The notes beneath the pieces were generated by a model. It worked only from the letters and a program-made list of their open reading frames with translations. It did no database searches and had not been told where the DNA came from. A DNA stretch of 15,720 nt from an uncultured Spirochaetia bacterium (GTDB lineage Bacteria > Spirochaetota > UBA4802 > JAGODF01). The stretch is taken from contig CALCJG010000366.1 of assembly GCA_937967705.1 (NCBI GenBank), forward strand, positions 1 through 15,720, written 5' to 3'. Shown piece by piece: positions 1 through 8,490 of the stretch. Each line of letters starts with the position of its first letter. Position 1 is the stretch's first letter. The position numbers were made by a program, and so were the translations under genes.

Positions 1-7
1 GCAGGGG

Positions 8-2086
8 TTAATGAATCCTCTTGATGTTCTTTGAATTGGTGACATCATCACCCCGGGCCTCAAAGAGGAAGTTGTACCAGTCTCCTTTCTTGTAGCGGTT
101 CATCTGAAGGAGGACCGGATTGGGGAGGTCCTGAATGAAGCGCCGGGTAAAGCTTAGGTTCAGCCTGATGCTGCCCTTCAGCTCTTTTGTCAGGTCGCCG
201 TCCACGTTGAGTTTCACGTCCGGGGCATTGAAAGTGAAGGTGTTGATGTGGAAGTTCTCCCCCTGCAGGGCCACGTTGCCGTAGATCTTGTTGAACTCCA
301 TGTCCTTCAGCTTGTATTTCAGCTCCGAGAGCCATATCCCCAGACCGTTCTGAATGCCGGTGTTGGCCACCTTGCCCCGGATGATGTTGAATTCCACCTT
401 GCCCCTCAGGGTCGGGAGAATCTTCTCCTTCTGCAGGCGGAAAGAGAGTTCCGCGTTTCCGCTGGCAGTGCCAAAGAGCCTTCCCTTCGATTTCTCGCTC
501 AGCTTGGCTATATTCTGCACCTTGATCCTGTTGTAGGCGAAAGCCACTGTAACAGGGGGATTATCCTTTACCAGGTCTATGGTTGCCCGTCCCTCCGCTT
601 CGCCTCCCAGGGTTTTAGCGCTGAAACGGTTTACGATTAACTGCCTTCCGGTCAGGGTGTAGCTGATATCCAGCTGGTTCAGGTCAATTTTCCCGTGAGC
701 CAGATTGTCGATGTTGATTCGACCTATTACGGTACCGGGGATGCCTATGCCCTTCGGGCGTCCTCCGGATTCCCCGGAGGAGGTTTCAGGTATCTTGAAT
801 TTTCCGGCCTTCAGGTTTACGATCATCTTCCGCAGTTTGCCGTCCGTGGAAGCGAGGGAAACGGTGCAGGGATTGTCCATCACCTTCATTTTCAGGTTTT
901 CCTTTCTGAATACGTTGGCCTTCATCGTAAAGGTATCGTTGATGTCGCTGATCAGGCCGGAATCCCGGTCGACCCCCGCGTCCTTGAGCTCCAGGTTCAT
1001 CCAGTAAACGTTCCGTTCAAAGGTAAAGCTTCCACTAATATTACCAAAGGCACCCGGGGGGATGAAGGGAAGCAGGTTGCGGGTATCGGCAAGATCCACC
1101 TCCAGCCGGGAGAGGGCCATTCTGCGGATATCCCCCTTTGTGGGTATGATAAGCTCCTTGAGGAGAACCTTGGAATCCCTTACAGACCCTTCCGTATCGG
1201 TAATCGTGACTATCGTAAGCTCATCACGGCTGAAATCGACGACACAGCTCCCGTCGACGTTGAGAGTCCTGCCGTTGGTCAGATTGGAGGCGCCTCTGGC
1301 TTTCCCCCGGACAGAGGTTCTACGTATCTGGAGATCCTTGACGATACCGGCGAAGTTCAGGAAGGGGAGGGAGAGGTTGTTCCCCCAGCGGTAGACCCAG
1401 GGAAGCTGGCATCTGTCCAGACGGGCCTCTCCCTTGAGAAGGAATCCCTCCTGGGGAAAGGTGAGCACCAGATCTGAAGTTATGACACCCCGCTTCTCGG
1501 GAAGGACGATTCTTATGTCCCGGAAGAAAATGCCCTGTTTGCCGGAAAAGTCCATAACGGTATCGATCACATAGAGTCCCTCGAGGGGTTTAAGATACGC
1601 CGGAGGGTTCTTAAGGTTGATACGGGCCTTCTCCAGAACGATATGGGACAGATTTGTGGAATAGGTTGTATCGGATCTCTTCCGGTTGAGTTCCCTGATG
1701 AAACGCCCCAGGTTGGACTGCTCCCTGTCATACTTGATGTTGATGTTCATGTGGTCGATCTGTATGAAGGTGATGTTTATCTCCTTGTTGAGAAGATCGT
1801 ACAGGGACAGCTTGACCCGCGCTTCGTCGGCGTCGGCAAGGAGGCCGTCGGTTTCCGTCATCCCGTCGTAGATGCGGATTTTGCGGAGAACTATGCCCCT
1901 CAGGCTGTATTTAAGCTCCGATGCGGATACCTTGCGGCTGATGGAAGATTCCGTTCTCTTGAGGATGACCTTGAGGAGCTGATCACGGGGGTAAAAATAA
2001 ATAAATAATGCAGCCCCCGCTGCAATAAGTGTTAAGATCAAGAGAATGATGATGACGATGATTCTAGATATTTTTAGCAGCTTCAC
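8..2086 (-). CDS. AsmA-like inner-membrane-anchored envelope protein
   Basis: A 692-residue protein with one N-terminal membrane segment (about residues 8-31, Ile/Leu-rich, after a short basic leader) and a long beta-rich remainder. Residues about 472-692 resemble the AsmA-family C-terminal domain: alternating hydrophobic strands, then L-x-G-x-V-E-F-N-x-x-R-G-K and a late G-N-V-A-L-Q-G-E-N-F segment. AsmA-like proteins (AsmA, YhdP, TamB relatives) are anchored in the inner membrane, span the periplasm and are tied to phospholipid transfer to, or assembly of, the outer membrane; that role is inferred here from family likeness. The start is GTG at 2086-2084, preceded by GGAAAG on the minus strand, and it overlaps the end of the upstream CNB gene by 23 bases, so the two are probably translationally coupled. 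The TAA stop is at 8-10, so the gene is complete. It could instead be annotated as a DUF748/DUF3971-type relative; the broader superfamily is fairly sure. Confidence 0.75.
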   Translation of the reverse strand: MKLLKISRIIVIIILLILTLIAAGAALFIYFYPRDQLLKVILKRTESSISRKVSASELKYSLRGIVLRKIRIYDGMTETDGLLADADEARVKLSLYDLLNKEINITFIQIDHMNINIKYDREQSNLGRFIRELNRKRSDTTYSTNLSHIVLEKARINLKNPPAYLKPLEGLYVIDTVMDFSGKQGIFFRDIRIVLPEKRGVITSDLVLTFPQEGFLLKGEARLDRCQLPWVYRWGNNLSLPFLNFAGIVKDLQIRRTSVRGKARGASNLTNGRTLNVDGSCVVDFSRDELTIVTITDTEGSVRDSKVLLKELIIPTKGDIRRMALSRLEVDLADTRNLLPFIPPGAFGNISGSFTFERNVYWMNLELKDAGVDRDSGLISDINDTFTMKANVFRKENLKMKVMDNPCTVSLASTDGKLRKMIVNLKAGKFKIPETSSGESGGRPKGIGIPGTVIGRINIDNLAHGKIDLNQLDISYTLTGRQLIVNRFSAKTLGGEAEGRATIDLVKDNPPVTVAFAYNRIKVQNIAKLSEKSKGRLFGTASGNAELSFRLQKEKILPTLRGKVEFNIIRGKVANTGIQNGLGIWLSELKYKLKDMEFNKIYGNVALQGENFHINTFTFNAPDVKLNVDGDLTKELKGSIRLNLSFTRRFIQDLPNPVLLQMNRYKKGDWYNFLFEARGDDVTNSKNIKRIH

Positions 2087-3284
2087 GCTTTCTTTCCATG
2101 GCGGATTTCTTTTTGTAAAAACTAACGGTCTTTTCCAGCTCTTCCATGTCAGTGCACATGATCTTGCCGTCTTCCAGCCGGAAATGCTTGTCGTCCAGAA
2201 GCTGGACGATCAGGGTTTCCCCCTTCTCCTGCGGCAGTCCCACCATTTTCAACAGCTCCTTCGTGCCGAATTCGAAGTTATGGGGCTGCCGGGGGCCGAT
2301 TTTGATCTTCTGTTTCTCGACTTGTATCAGCAGTGTATCGTAAATGCGGCCCAGGGGTTCGTTGATCATCAGGTTTTCCAGCTGCCGGTAGGCGATCCAG
2401 AGCCGTTCGCTCAGAAGCTGAATGAGCCTGGTGGCCAGCTGCGGCTGTGCCTGAACCATTCCCTCAAAGTTCGACTTGTTGATGGCAAGTATGGTGACAT
2501 CCCCGAAGGTGATGGCCGAGGCGCTGCGCGGACGGTTGTCCAGCAGGGACATCTCACCGAATATGTCACCCTGCTTGAGAACGGCCAGCAGGACCTCCTC
2601 GTCGACGATCTTGGTAATCTTGACCTTTCCGCTCTGTATGATGTAGAGTTCATTCCCCGGCTCGTTTTCGCAGAAGATCATCGTGTTGTCCTTGAAGGAA
2701 CGGGTCAGGGAGTTCAACTGGGGATTTTCCGGGACTTTATAAGGGGCCTTCATCGCTTTGAGTTTCTGCATCGCCGTGTCCCTGTTGGGATCGTTGGGGC
2801 AGTACTGAAGGAAACGCTGATAGGCGTACATGGCATGATTGAGCGCCCGCTGTTTGAAGTAATACTCTGCTATATTGAAGAGATGGGAGGGGTCCTCTTC
2901 GACGGTGTTCTTAAAGGTCAATCGCGTGATGGCATTGTCGTAATCGCGCAGCTTCCGGCTGAAAAAACGGATGATCTTCATGGCCACGGCAGGATTTTTC
3001 TGAATCAGAATGCCGAACTGCTCTTTCTCCACAGAAATCAGTGACACGTTGGTCATGGCTACGGCCGTTTCCGTTCGGGCATGCCCGCTCATGCAGGATA
3101 TGACACCGAAAAAATCACCGGGACCGCAGAACCGGGAAGGTTCTTCCCCTACCAGGGGGTTCTCCTTGGCCACCTTGACCTTGCCGCTTCGGACAATATA
3201 GAAATTGTTGGAGTTCTTCTTCCCTTCAACGGTAATAAAGGAGTTCGCTACGTAGTTTTCAACCTTGAATTGAGTCGATACCAT
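2064..3284 (-). CDS. Double cyclic-nucleotide-binding-domain protein with TPR-like linker
   Basis: A 406-residue cytoplasmic protein with two Crp-like cyclic-nucleotide-binding (CNB) domains. CNB1 is about residues 8-120 and CNB2 about 190-300. Between them, residues 130-170 form a TPR-like helical pair (FNIAEYYFKQRALNHAMYAY). Residues 308-380 (GRIYDTLLIQVEK..., FGTKELLKMVGLP) resemble the winged-helix-like C-terminus of Crp/Fnr proteins, but I cannot see a clear recognition helix. CNB2 has a canonical phosphate-binding cassette with F-G-E (Glu244) and Arg253 followed by Ser-Ala. In CNB1 the matching Glu is Val61 although Arg70 is kept, so CNB1 may not bind cyclic nucleotide. Double-CNB proteins of this kind are common in spirochetes. 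The start ATG at 3284 follows AAAGGGAT. The gene lies 286 bases after the 160-residue ORF and overlaps the AsmA-like gene. Whether it is a transcription factor or an effector that binds a partner is open. Confidence 0.85.
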   Translation of the reverse strand: MVSTQFKVENYVANSFITVEGKKNSNNFYIVRSGKVKVAKENPLVGEEPSRFCGPGDFFGVISCMSGHARTETAVAMTNVSLISVEKEQFGILIQKNPAVAMKIIRFFSRKLRDYDNAITRLTFKNTVEEDPSHLFNIAEYYFKQRALNHAMYAYQRFLQYCPNDPNRDTAMQKLKAMKAPYKVPENPQLNSLTRSFKDNTMIFCENEPGNELYIIQSGKVKITKIVDEEVLLAVLKQGDIFGEMSLLDNRPRSASAITFGDVTILAINKSNFEGMVQAQPQLATRLIQLLSERLWIAYRQLENLMINEPLGRIYDTLLIQVEKQKIKIGPRQPHNFEFGTKELLKMVGLPQEKGETLIVQLLDDKHFRLEDGKIMCTDMEELEKTVSFYKKKSAMERKREAAKNI

Positions 3285-3570
3285 CTGTATCCCTTTTTCT
3301 ATAACAATTCCCAGACCACTGCGCGATGGGGGTTGTCCCTCTATAAATTATTATGACCGGCCTAATTAATCAAGCGAATATCAGATCCCCCGGAAAAAAA
3401 CACTTTCCCGCAGGATTTATATGCCTTTTCCACTTTTTAAAATCGGCATTTCATATAATAATATCAAGGATTTTCTTTTCCCAGGGACCGGCCGTTACTG
3501 AAGGAAACCGGGAATCCCTTGCAGGTTATTCGATGCGGTATGAGACCTTTTTTTACGGGGATGGGGCGGT
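3285..3570. other. AT-rich intergenic region before the CNB gene
   Basis: A 286-base gap between two minus-strand genes. It has AT-rich patches (for example 3447-3470 and 3342-3356) and likely carries a promoter for the CNB gene, but I found no -35/-10 pair with good spacing on the minus strand. Candidate -10 words (CATAAT, TATAAA, TATTAT on the minus strand) have no matching -35. I found no convincing terminator for the preceding gene and no coding potential beyond shadow frames. Confidence 0.5.
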
Positions 3571-4053
3571 TCAGGCCAGGGAGATGGGGCTGCCGGGGCG
3601 CGGAATGAGAGATATGGGCCCCTGGGCCTGTTCTTTTCGATAGGCTTCCACCGCCCTCTTCAGATAGTCCATACTGATGTTTTGCGAGTCGTCATACCAG
3701 CCGGCAGGGGTTTTTCCCAGGGCGATTGTGTAGGGGGAATTCTCGTATCCCGGAGGTCTGACCTCTTTTGCGAAACGTTTCATGGGTGCCAGAACATCAA
3801 CGGTCTGCCGCGCCGGCCTCTGTATTCTTTGAATATCCGACCCGAATCTTTTCATCGGTTCCATGATATCCTTCTGGTCCTTGAATTCTTTTATAAGATT
3901 GGGAAGCCGCACATCCCTGGCAAAGGCTTTTACCGGGTTTATGGGATCTTCTTCGGAGGGATTCCTCAGGGGCGGGAGAATCACTTCCCTGCGGAATTTC
4001 CGCAAGGTGCCGATGCCCTGCTGCTGAATGTAAGATGCGCTGCCGATATCCAT
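3571..4053 (-). CDS. Hypothetical protein with four copies of a ~25-residue repeat
   Basis: A 160-residue protein I do not recognise. It has no signal peptide or membrane segment. Its main visible feature is a degenerate repeat with a period of 24-26 residues: a P-M-K-R-F-A-x-E/D-V-R-x-P-like unit at about residues 15-28 (TLRKFRREVILPP), 39-52 (PVKAFARDVRLPN), 65-78 (PMKRFGSDIQRIQ) and 89-101 (PMKRFAKEVRPP). The first copy lacks the Pro but keeps the spacing. Each unit pairs a basic, amphipathic helix-like stretch with prolines, which suggests a repeated short binding motif rather than a catalytic fold. Residues 125-142 look helical; the tail is Pro/Ser-rich. The ATG at 4053 is the only usable start: an in-frame stop lies about 30 bases upstream. 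No strong Shine-Dalgarno sequence precedes it. It sits 66 bases after the coiled-coil gene and is probably co-transcribed with it. The regular repeat argues that it is really coding. Confidence 0.65.
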   Translation of the reverse strand: MDIGSASYIQQQGIGTLRKFRREVILPPLRNPSEEDPINPVKAFARDVRLPNLIKEFKDQKDIMEPMKRFGSDIQRIQRPARQTVDVLAPMKRFAKEVRPPGYENSPYTIALGKTPAGWYDDSQNISMDYLKRAVEAYRKEQAQGPISLIPRPGSPISLA

Positions 4054-4119
4054 GGAATCAATGTAACCAGATCCTGGAAGAGCGTCAAGAAGTTTTAGTC
4101 AGATATTGGGGGTTGTCTG

Positions 4120-6174
4120 TCAATCGGCTGTCAGGTACTTTTCCAGATATTCCGTCAAATCGTTGATGTTTTTCCTTATCATGGACTTGAACTCGGGGGG
4201 GATGTTCTGGGACATCACAACCTTGTAATAGTTGATGGCGTCTCGGACCCTGCGCTTCTTGATGAAATCGCCGGCCCTCTCCAGCATCGGTTTATACTTA
4301 TAAAAGGAGTATTCCAGAATGTTCTTATCCCGTGAGAGGCTGAACTCGTCGGGAAGCCGTGTGAAATCATAGCTTACCTTGAGGATGGGCAGCTCTTTCT
4401 TCTTGCGTTTGTTGTGCTGGAGAAATTTCTTATAGAAGTTTTCCTCCTCCTGCATTTTCTTATCGAAATCCTTGTCGGTGATGTCATACTGGAATTCGCG
4501 GTCCTGCCGTGTGTCGCCCAGTATCTCTATGTCCTCTTCCGTCTTCTGTTTATCGTCTTCCAGTATCTTGGAGAAGATGTCCTCGTCCGAGAGGCTGTCG
4601 TCATACTGATCCTTCCCGTATTCCTTCAGAAGCTCGAATTCCTCACGGCCTTCCACCTCTTCCCGGGCAATATTCTCCTTTATTCCCTTCTCCTCCTCTG
4701 TCTTTCTGGAGGGCGATGAAGCGCCTGTCGAGGGGGCCTTTTCCTTCTCACCGGCTTGTGAGGGCTCCCGTCTTTCCCTGGGTTTCTCTCCATCCCTGCC
4801 CGAGGGCCTCGAGGGGAGGGATGGCTCTGTCCCGTGAACCTTTTCCCCGGTTTCTTCCCCCATCAAGGGGATATCCCCGGGGATCTCCATCGCTCTGGGG
4901 GGGGAGGTTTGCCGTGTGGGGATTTTCTCCAAAATTTCCAGGATGGGTTTCGGATCCAGAGTGACCGGTATGGGGGAGGTATAACGCGCTTCGGTTATCG
5001 AGGGCTTCTTGTCTGTTTCCGCCACCGGTGTCATGACAGGAACCGTGCTGAAGGTCTCGCTCAGTTTGCGGACCTCTTCCCTCAGGGTGTTGACCTGACT
5101 CATGCTGTCCTGTATCATCCGGCGGGTCTGTTGCTCCTCCTTCTCCCTTTCGGCCGCTGATGTTGCACCGCTGTCCAGGGAATCCGGGACGGCCTCCTTC
5201 TGTCCGGCCTTGAGATCGTCGAGATATTTAAGGGTTTCTTCCTTCTCCTGGCTGAGGCACTGTATTTTCTGGTTCAGTCCTTCGAATTCCGATTTCAACC
5301 GGGCTATCTCCGCATCCTTTTCCCGGGTCAGGGCAAGGTCCCTGCCGTCCTTGTGGGAGTCAAAACGCGATTCGATCTCATCGCGGTATTGAATAAGATT
5401 ACTCAGGTTTTCCTTGAGACTGTCGATCTCCTTTCGGTAGCGGTGTACCTCTTCTTCCCTCTCCTTGTCCAGAATCTTCGATTCCAGGAGCTTTCTCGTA
5501 ATTCTCTCCACCAGGCTGTCCACATCCAGGGAGCCGCCACCCCTGGGGGAAGGGACGGATTCGGGCGGTGGCGGGGGAGACGGGGCGGCAAAGCCGATCT
5601 GTATCTTGTCGGGGATTGTAAGAGGTCCGTCGATGGAAACCTTGATCTCGCTTCCTTTCTTCTCCCGGAGCTTCTGCTCCATCATCTTCTTCTCTTTCTT
5701 GATCTCCTCGTGGTGGGATTTGTAGTTTTTCAGATAATGGATGTTGGCGTCGATTTTATTGTTGGTATTGAGGTCATTGATGCGTTCGTTGACCCCTTCG
5801 TAGAGGGATATGGCCGTGTTGAAATCCCCCTTCTGGGCGTAGATTTCCGAATTGATGAGGGTTCTCTTGAAGATTCGGAACCGGGATGTATCCGAAACGA
5901 TCTCATCCGCAGTGTAGGGCAGGCTGAAGCTGTCATCCACCTCATGATGGCCGCCCTCCAGGGATTCCTCGCCGGCATCCGTTTTCCTTCGCCGGGGTGT
6001 ATCCCTCTGTTCCGGGAACTGCTCCTCGATTTCAGCGTCGGTGGCCCTGCGGCGGAAGATCTTTTCCGGCGGGGCCGCATCCTTCTCCTCCTCCGAGCCG
6101 TCCCCCTTTCCCAGAAGGGCCCACGCGGCGATCATCAGGATAAGCAGCAGCAGTATGATCAGAAATATATCCAT
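4120..6174 (-). CDS. Membrane-anchored coiled-coil protein with TPR-like ends
   Basis: A 684-residue protein of unknown function. Residues 3-21 form one hydrophobic N-terminal membrane segment (DIFLIILLLLILMIAAWALL) with a highly charged, basic and acidic sequence after it. Residues about 103-135 look like a TPR hairpin (INSEIYAQKGDFNTAISLYE). A Pro-rich run (198-210) leads into a long coiled coil at about 218-323 and a second at 340-372. Residues 375-500 are Pro/Ser/Glu/Lys-rich and probably disordered, followed by an acidic stretch (510-575). The C-terminus (about 617-681, AGDFIKKRRVRDAINYYKVV) again looks TPR-like. This layout suggests an anchored scaffold. Spirochetes carry TPR-containing structural proteins around the flagellar motor (collar proteins), but I see no specific match and do not claim one. 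The ATG at 6174 follows GGAAGAG. A sigma70-type promoter sits about 85 bases upstream. The stop is TGA at 4120-4122. Confidence 0.75.
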   Translation of the reverse strand: MDIFLIILLLLILMIAAWALLGKGDGSEEEKDAAPPEKIFRRRATDAEIEEQFPEQRDTPRRRKTDAGEESLEGGHHEVDDSFSLPYTADEIVSDTSRFRIFKRTLINSEIYAQKGDFNTAISLYEGVNERINDLNTNNKIDANIHYLKNYKSHHEEIKKEKKMMEQKLREKKGSEIKVSIDGPLTIPDKIQIGFAAPSPPPPPESVPSPRGGGSLDVDSLVERITRKLLESKILDKEREEEVHRYRKEIDSLKENLSNLIQYRDEIESRFDSHKDGRDLALTREKDAEIARLKSEFEGLNQKIQCLSQEKEETLKYLDDLKAGQKEAVPDSLDSGATSAAEREKEEQQTRRMIQDSMSQVNTLREEVRKLSETFSTVPVMTPVAETDKKPSITEARYTSPIPVTLDPKPILEILEKIPTRQTSPPRAMEIPGDIPLMGEETGEKVHGTEPSLPSRPSGRDGEKPRERREPSQAGEKEKAPSTGASSPSRKTEEEKGIKENIAREEVEGREEFELLKEYGKDQYDDSLSDEDIFSKILEDDKQKTEEDIEILGDTRQDREFQYDITDKDFDKKMQEEENFYKKFLQHNKRKKKELPILKVSYDFTRLPDEFSLSRDKNILEYSFYKYKPMLERAGDFIKKRRVRDAINYYKVVMSQNIPPEFKSMIRKNINDLTEYLEKYLTAD

Positions 6175-6257
6175 TCCGTCTCTTCCGGTAAAACCTGTTT
6201 GTTCCTCAATTCATCAAATCAACGACCTGGGCCTTGCGGTCTCTGCGGTCCTATAGA

Positions 6258-6286
6258 AATATAGCGTTATACCTCTATTTCGTCAA
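6258..6286 (-). promoter_or_regulatory. Sigma70-type promoter for the coiled-coil gene
   Basis: On the minus strand, TTGACG (6286-6281) and TATATT (6263-6258) are separated by exactly 17 bases; each differs from consensus at one position. Predicted start is near 6251, giving a leader of about 77 bases to the ATG at 6174. It lies in the 149-base gap after glgX, so the coiled-coil gene, the 160-residue ORF and perhaps the genes beyond form a unit separate from glgX. Confidence 0.65.
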
Positions 6287-6323
6287 ATCCCGGCGGGCGG
6301 ATCACGATAAAATGTCCCCTGCG

Positions 6324-8468
6324 CTATCCCGCTATCAGAACGACAGTGGATAAGCGGTGCACATAATATCGGTTTTCCGTCACAGGGGTCTCGGCTCCCT
6401 TTTCGAGAAAATCATCGGGGGATTCGAGGTGGGTGTCTATCTTCCTTTTCCAGGGCCTTTCGGATGGTGACGGGGGTATTTCGAAATATCTGCTGTAATG
6501 GGAGGCGTTGAAGATGAAATAGAGATCCGCATCCCTGGAGGCATTTTCCAAGAGGGCGTACTCCCCGTTGATGAGACAGGCTATGACATGGCTGGCGGGA
6601 CTCCAGTCGGGGGAATAGGCATAAGGGCCGTGCCAGGTGATGTCCGGATGGAGGAAACCGTTGCCGGCGGTCCCCGTAAAGAAGGTGCTCTTCCGAAGGA
6701 TTACGTGTTCCCTGCGGAACTCTATCAGCCGGCGCATGAAACGGAAAAGTCCTGAATGGGTCTCCCGATAGCTCCAGTCCATCCAGGATATCTCGTTGTC
6801 CTGGCAGTAGGTATTGTTGTTCCCTCTCTGAGTGCGTCGGAATTCATCCCCGGCCAGGATCATGGGGACCCCCTGGGAGAGGAATAGGGTGGCCAGAAGG
6901 TTCTTGATCTGGCGCTGGCGAATCCTTTCGATATACGGGGTCGCCTGCAGACCCTCCAGGCCGTAATTATAACTCAGGTTGTTGTTCTCCCCGTCCCGGT
7001 TCTCCTCCCCGTTCTCCCAGTTATGCTTCTCGTTGAAGCTGACCAGATCGTTCAGGGTGAAACCGTCATGGCAGGTGATGAAGTTGATGCTGTGGTAGGG
7101 GCCCTTGCCGCCGTACATGTCAGAACTTCCGGTGATCCGGGTGGCGAAGTATCCCACGGTGTTGGGATCGCCCCGCCAGAACTTCCGCACATCGTCGCGG
7201 TATTTGCCGTTCCACTCGGCCCACCGGCCGGGGAAATCCCCTACCTGGTAGGCCCCTCCGGCGTCCCAGGCCTCGGCGATGATCTTGGTGTTGCGGAGTA
7301 TGGGGTCCTCGGCGATCTTTTCCAGCAGGGGGGGGTTGCTCAGGATATTGCCGTCCTGGTCGCGTCCCAGTATGGAGGCCAGGTCGAAACGGAAACCGTC
7401 CACGTGCATCTCCATAACCCAGTGTTTGAGGCAGTCCAGGATAAAGTCCCGGACGATGGGATGGTTGCAGTTGAATGTGTTTCCGCATCCGGAAAAATTT
7501 TTGTAGAATCTCCTGTCCGTCTCCAGGATGTAGTAGATGGGATTGTCAATGCCCCGGAAGCAGAGGGTGGGGCCCATGTGATCGCCTTCCGCCGTGTGGT
7601 TGAAAACGATGTCGAGGATGACCTCGATTCCCGCCTTGTGGAGCATCCTCACGGTCTCCTTGAATTCCCTTACCTGTTCCCCCATGCGTCCCGAAGACGA
7701 GTAAAGTCCCTTGGGGGCCATGAAGGTGATGGTGCTGTAGCCCCAGTAGTTTTTCAGCTTCTCCCCGGTCAGGGGGTTCCTGTTGATATTCTCCTCCTCG
7801 TCGAACTCCTGAATGGGCATCAGCTCCACGGCCGTTACACCCAGTTCCTTGAGATAGGGGATCTTTTCCACCAGTCCCCTGAAGGTGCCCGGGGATTCGA
7901 CACCGGAGCTGGGGTGATGAGTAAAGCCTTTGATATGAAGCTCGTAGATGATGGATTCCTGCAGGGGGGTGTTCAGGGGGCGGTCCATCCAGTCCATCTC
8001 GTTTTTTACAACGATGCACTTGGGGGCTCCCGGTGCGCTATCCAGGGCGGAATGGGACAGGTCCACCAGGGATGAGTGGGGGTCGTACCCGCGGGCGTCG
8101 GAGAGATTCCACCGGAAATTGCCAGAAACCGCCCGGGTGTAGGGATCGAGGACCAGCTTGAAGGGGTTGTACCGGTAGCCCTGTTCCGGCTCGTAGGGTC
8201 CCTCCACGCGGTAACCGTAAAGCTGTCCCTCCCTGATGTGGGGGACCCAGATGTGCCAGATGTCCCCGGTTTTGTTCATGTCAGGATTGAGGCGGATCTC
8301 CTCAAAGGGGCTTGTCGGATCGTCGGATTCAAAGAGGACCAGCGTCACGCCGGTGGCATGACGGGAGAAGAGGGAAAACTGGGCGCCGTTTCTGTCGAGG
8401 GTTACCCCCAGGGGCAGGGGAAAGCCCGGCAGGGTCGTCCTTCCAGGTCTTGGGGCGTAGGGATTCAT
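6324..8468 (-). CDS. glgX: Glycogen debranching enzyme (GlgX/TreX, GH13 isoamylase type)
   Basis: A 714-residue cytoplasmic enzyme that hydrolyses alpha-1,6 branch linkages of glycogen or limit dextrins. An N-terminal CBM48-like domain (about residues 14-110, LPLGVTLDRNGAQFSLFS) precedes the GH13 barrel. Catalytic residues are visible: nucleophile Asp362 (DGFRFDLA), acid/base Glu399 (KIIAEAWD) and transition-state Asp468 (ITCHDGF). Also present are DIVFNH (286-291) and the GlgX/TreX signature NWENGEENRDGENNNLSYN (483-501). Length fits the family (about 650-720). ATG 8468 is the earliest possible start because an in-frame TAA lies two codons upstream. It has no Shine-Dalgarno sequence and begins 22 bases after the DUF1573 stop, so translation may depend on coupling. 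GlgX against archaeal-style TreX cannot be told apart from motifs alone. Confidence 0.93.
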   Translation of the reverse strand: MNPYAPRPGRTTLPGFPLPLGVTLDRNGAQFSLFSRHATGVTLVLFESDDPTSPFEEIRLNPDMNKTGDIWHIWVPHIREGQLYGYRVEGPYEPEQGYRYNPFKLVLDPYTRAVSGNFRWNLSDARGYDPHSSLVDLSHSALDSAPGAPKCIVVKNEMDWMDRPLNTPLQESIIYELHIKGFTHHPSSGVESPGTFRGLVEKIPYLKELGVTAVELMPIQEFDEEENINRNPLTGEKLKNYWGYSTITFMAPKGLYSSSGRMGEQVREFKETVRMLHKAGIEVILDIVFNHTAEGDHMGPTLCFRGIDNPIYYILETDRRFYKNFSGCGNTFNCNHPIVRDFILDCLKHWVMEMHVDGFRFDLASILGRDQDGNILSNPPLLEKIAEDPILRNTKIIAEAWDAGGAYQVGDFPGRWAEWNGKYRDDVRKFWRGDPNTVGYFATRITGSSDMYGGKGPYHSINFITCHDGFTLNDLVSFNEKHNWENGEENRDGENNNLSYNYGLEGLQATPYIERIRQRQIKNLLATLFLSQGVPMILAGDEFRRTQRGNNNTYCQDNEISWMDWSYRETHSGLFRFMRRLIEFRREHVILRKSTFFTGTAGNGFLHPDITWHGPYAYSPDWSPASHVIACLINGEYALLENASRDADLYFIFNASHYSRYFEIPPSPSERPWKRKIDTHLESPDDFLEKGAETPVTENRYYVHRLSTVVLIAG

Positions 8469-8490
8469 GTTTTAAATGCATTCATATCGT

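Noticed and set aside
5353..6264. Plus-strand open frame of 303 codons opposite the coiled-coil gene
   Set aside because: Leu/Val-rich shadow of a Glu/Lys/Asp-rich coding strand; no domain and no Shine-Dalgarno sequence.
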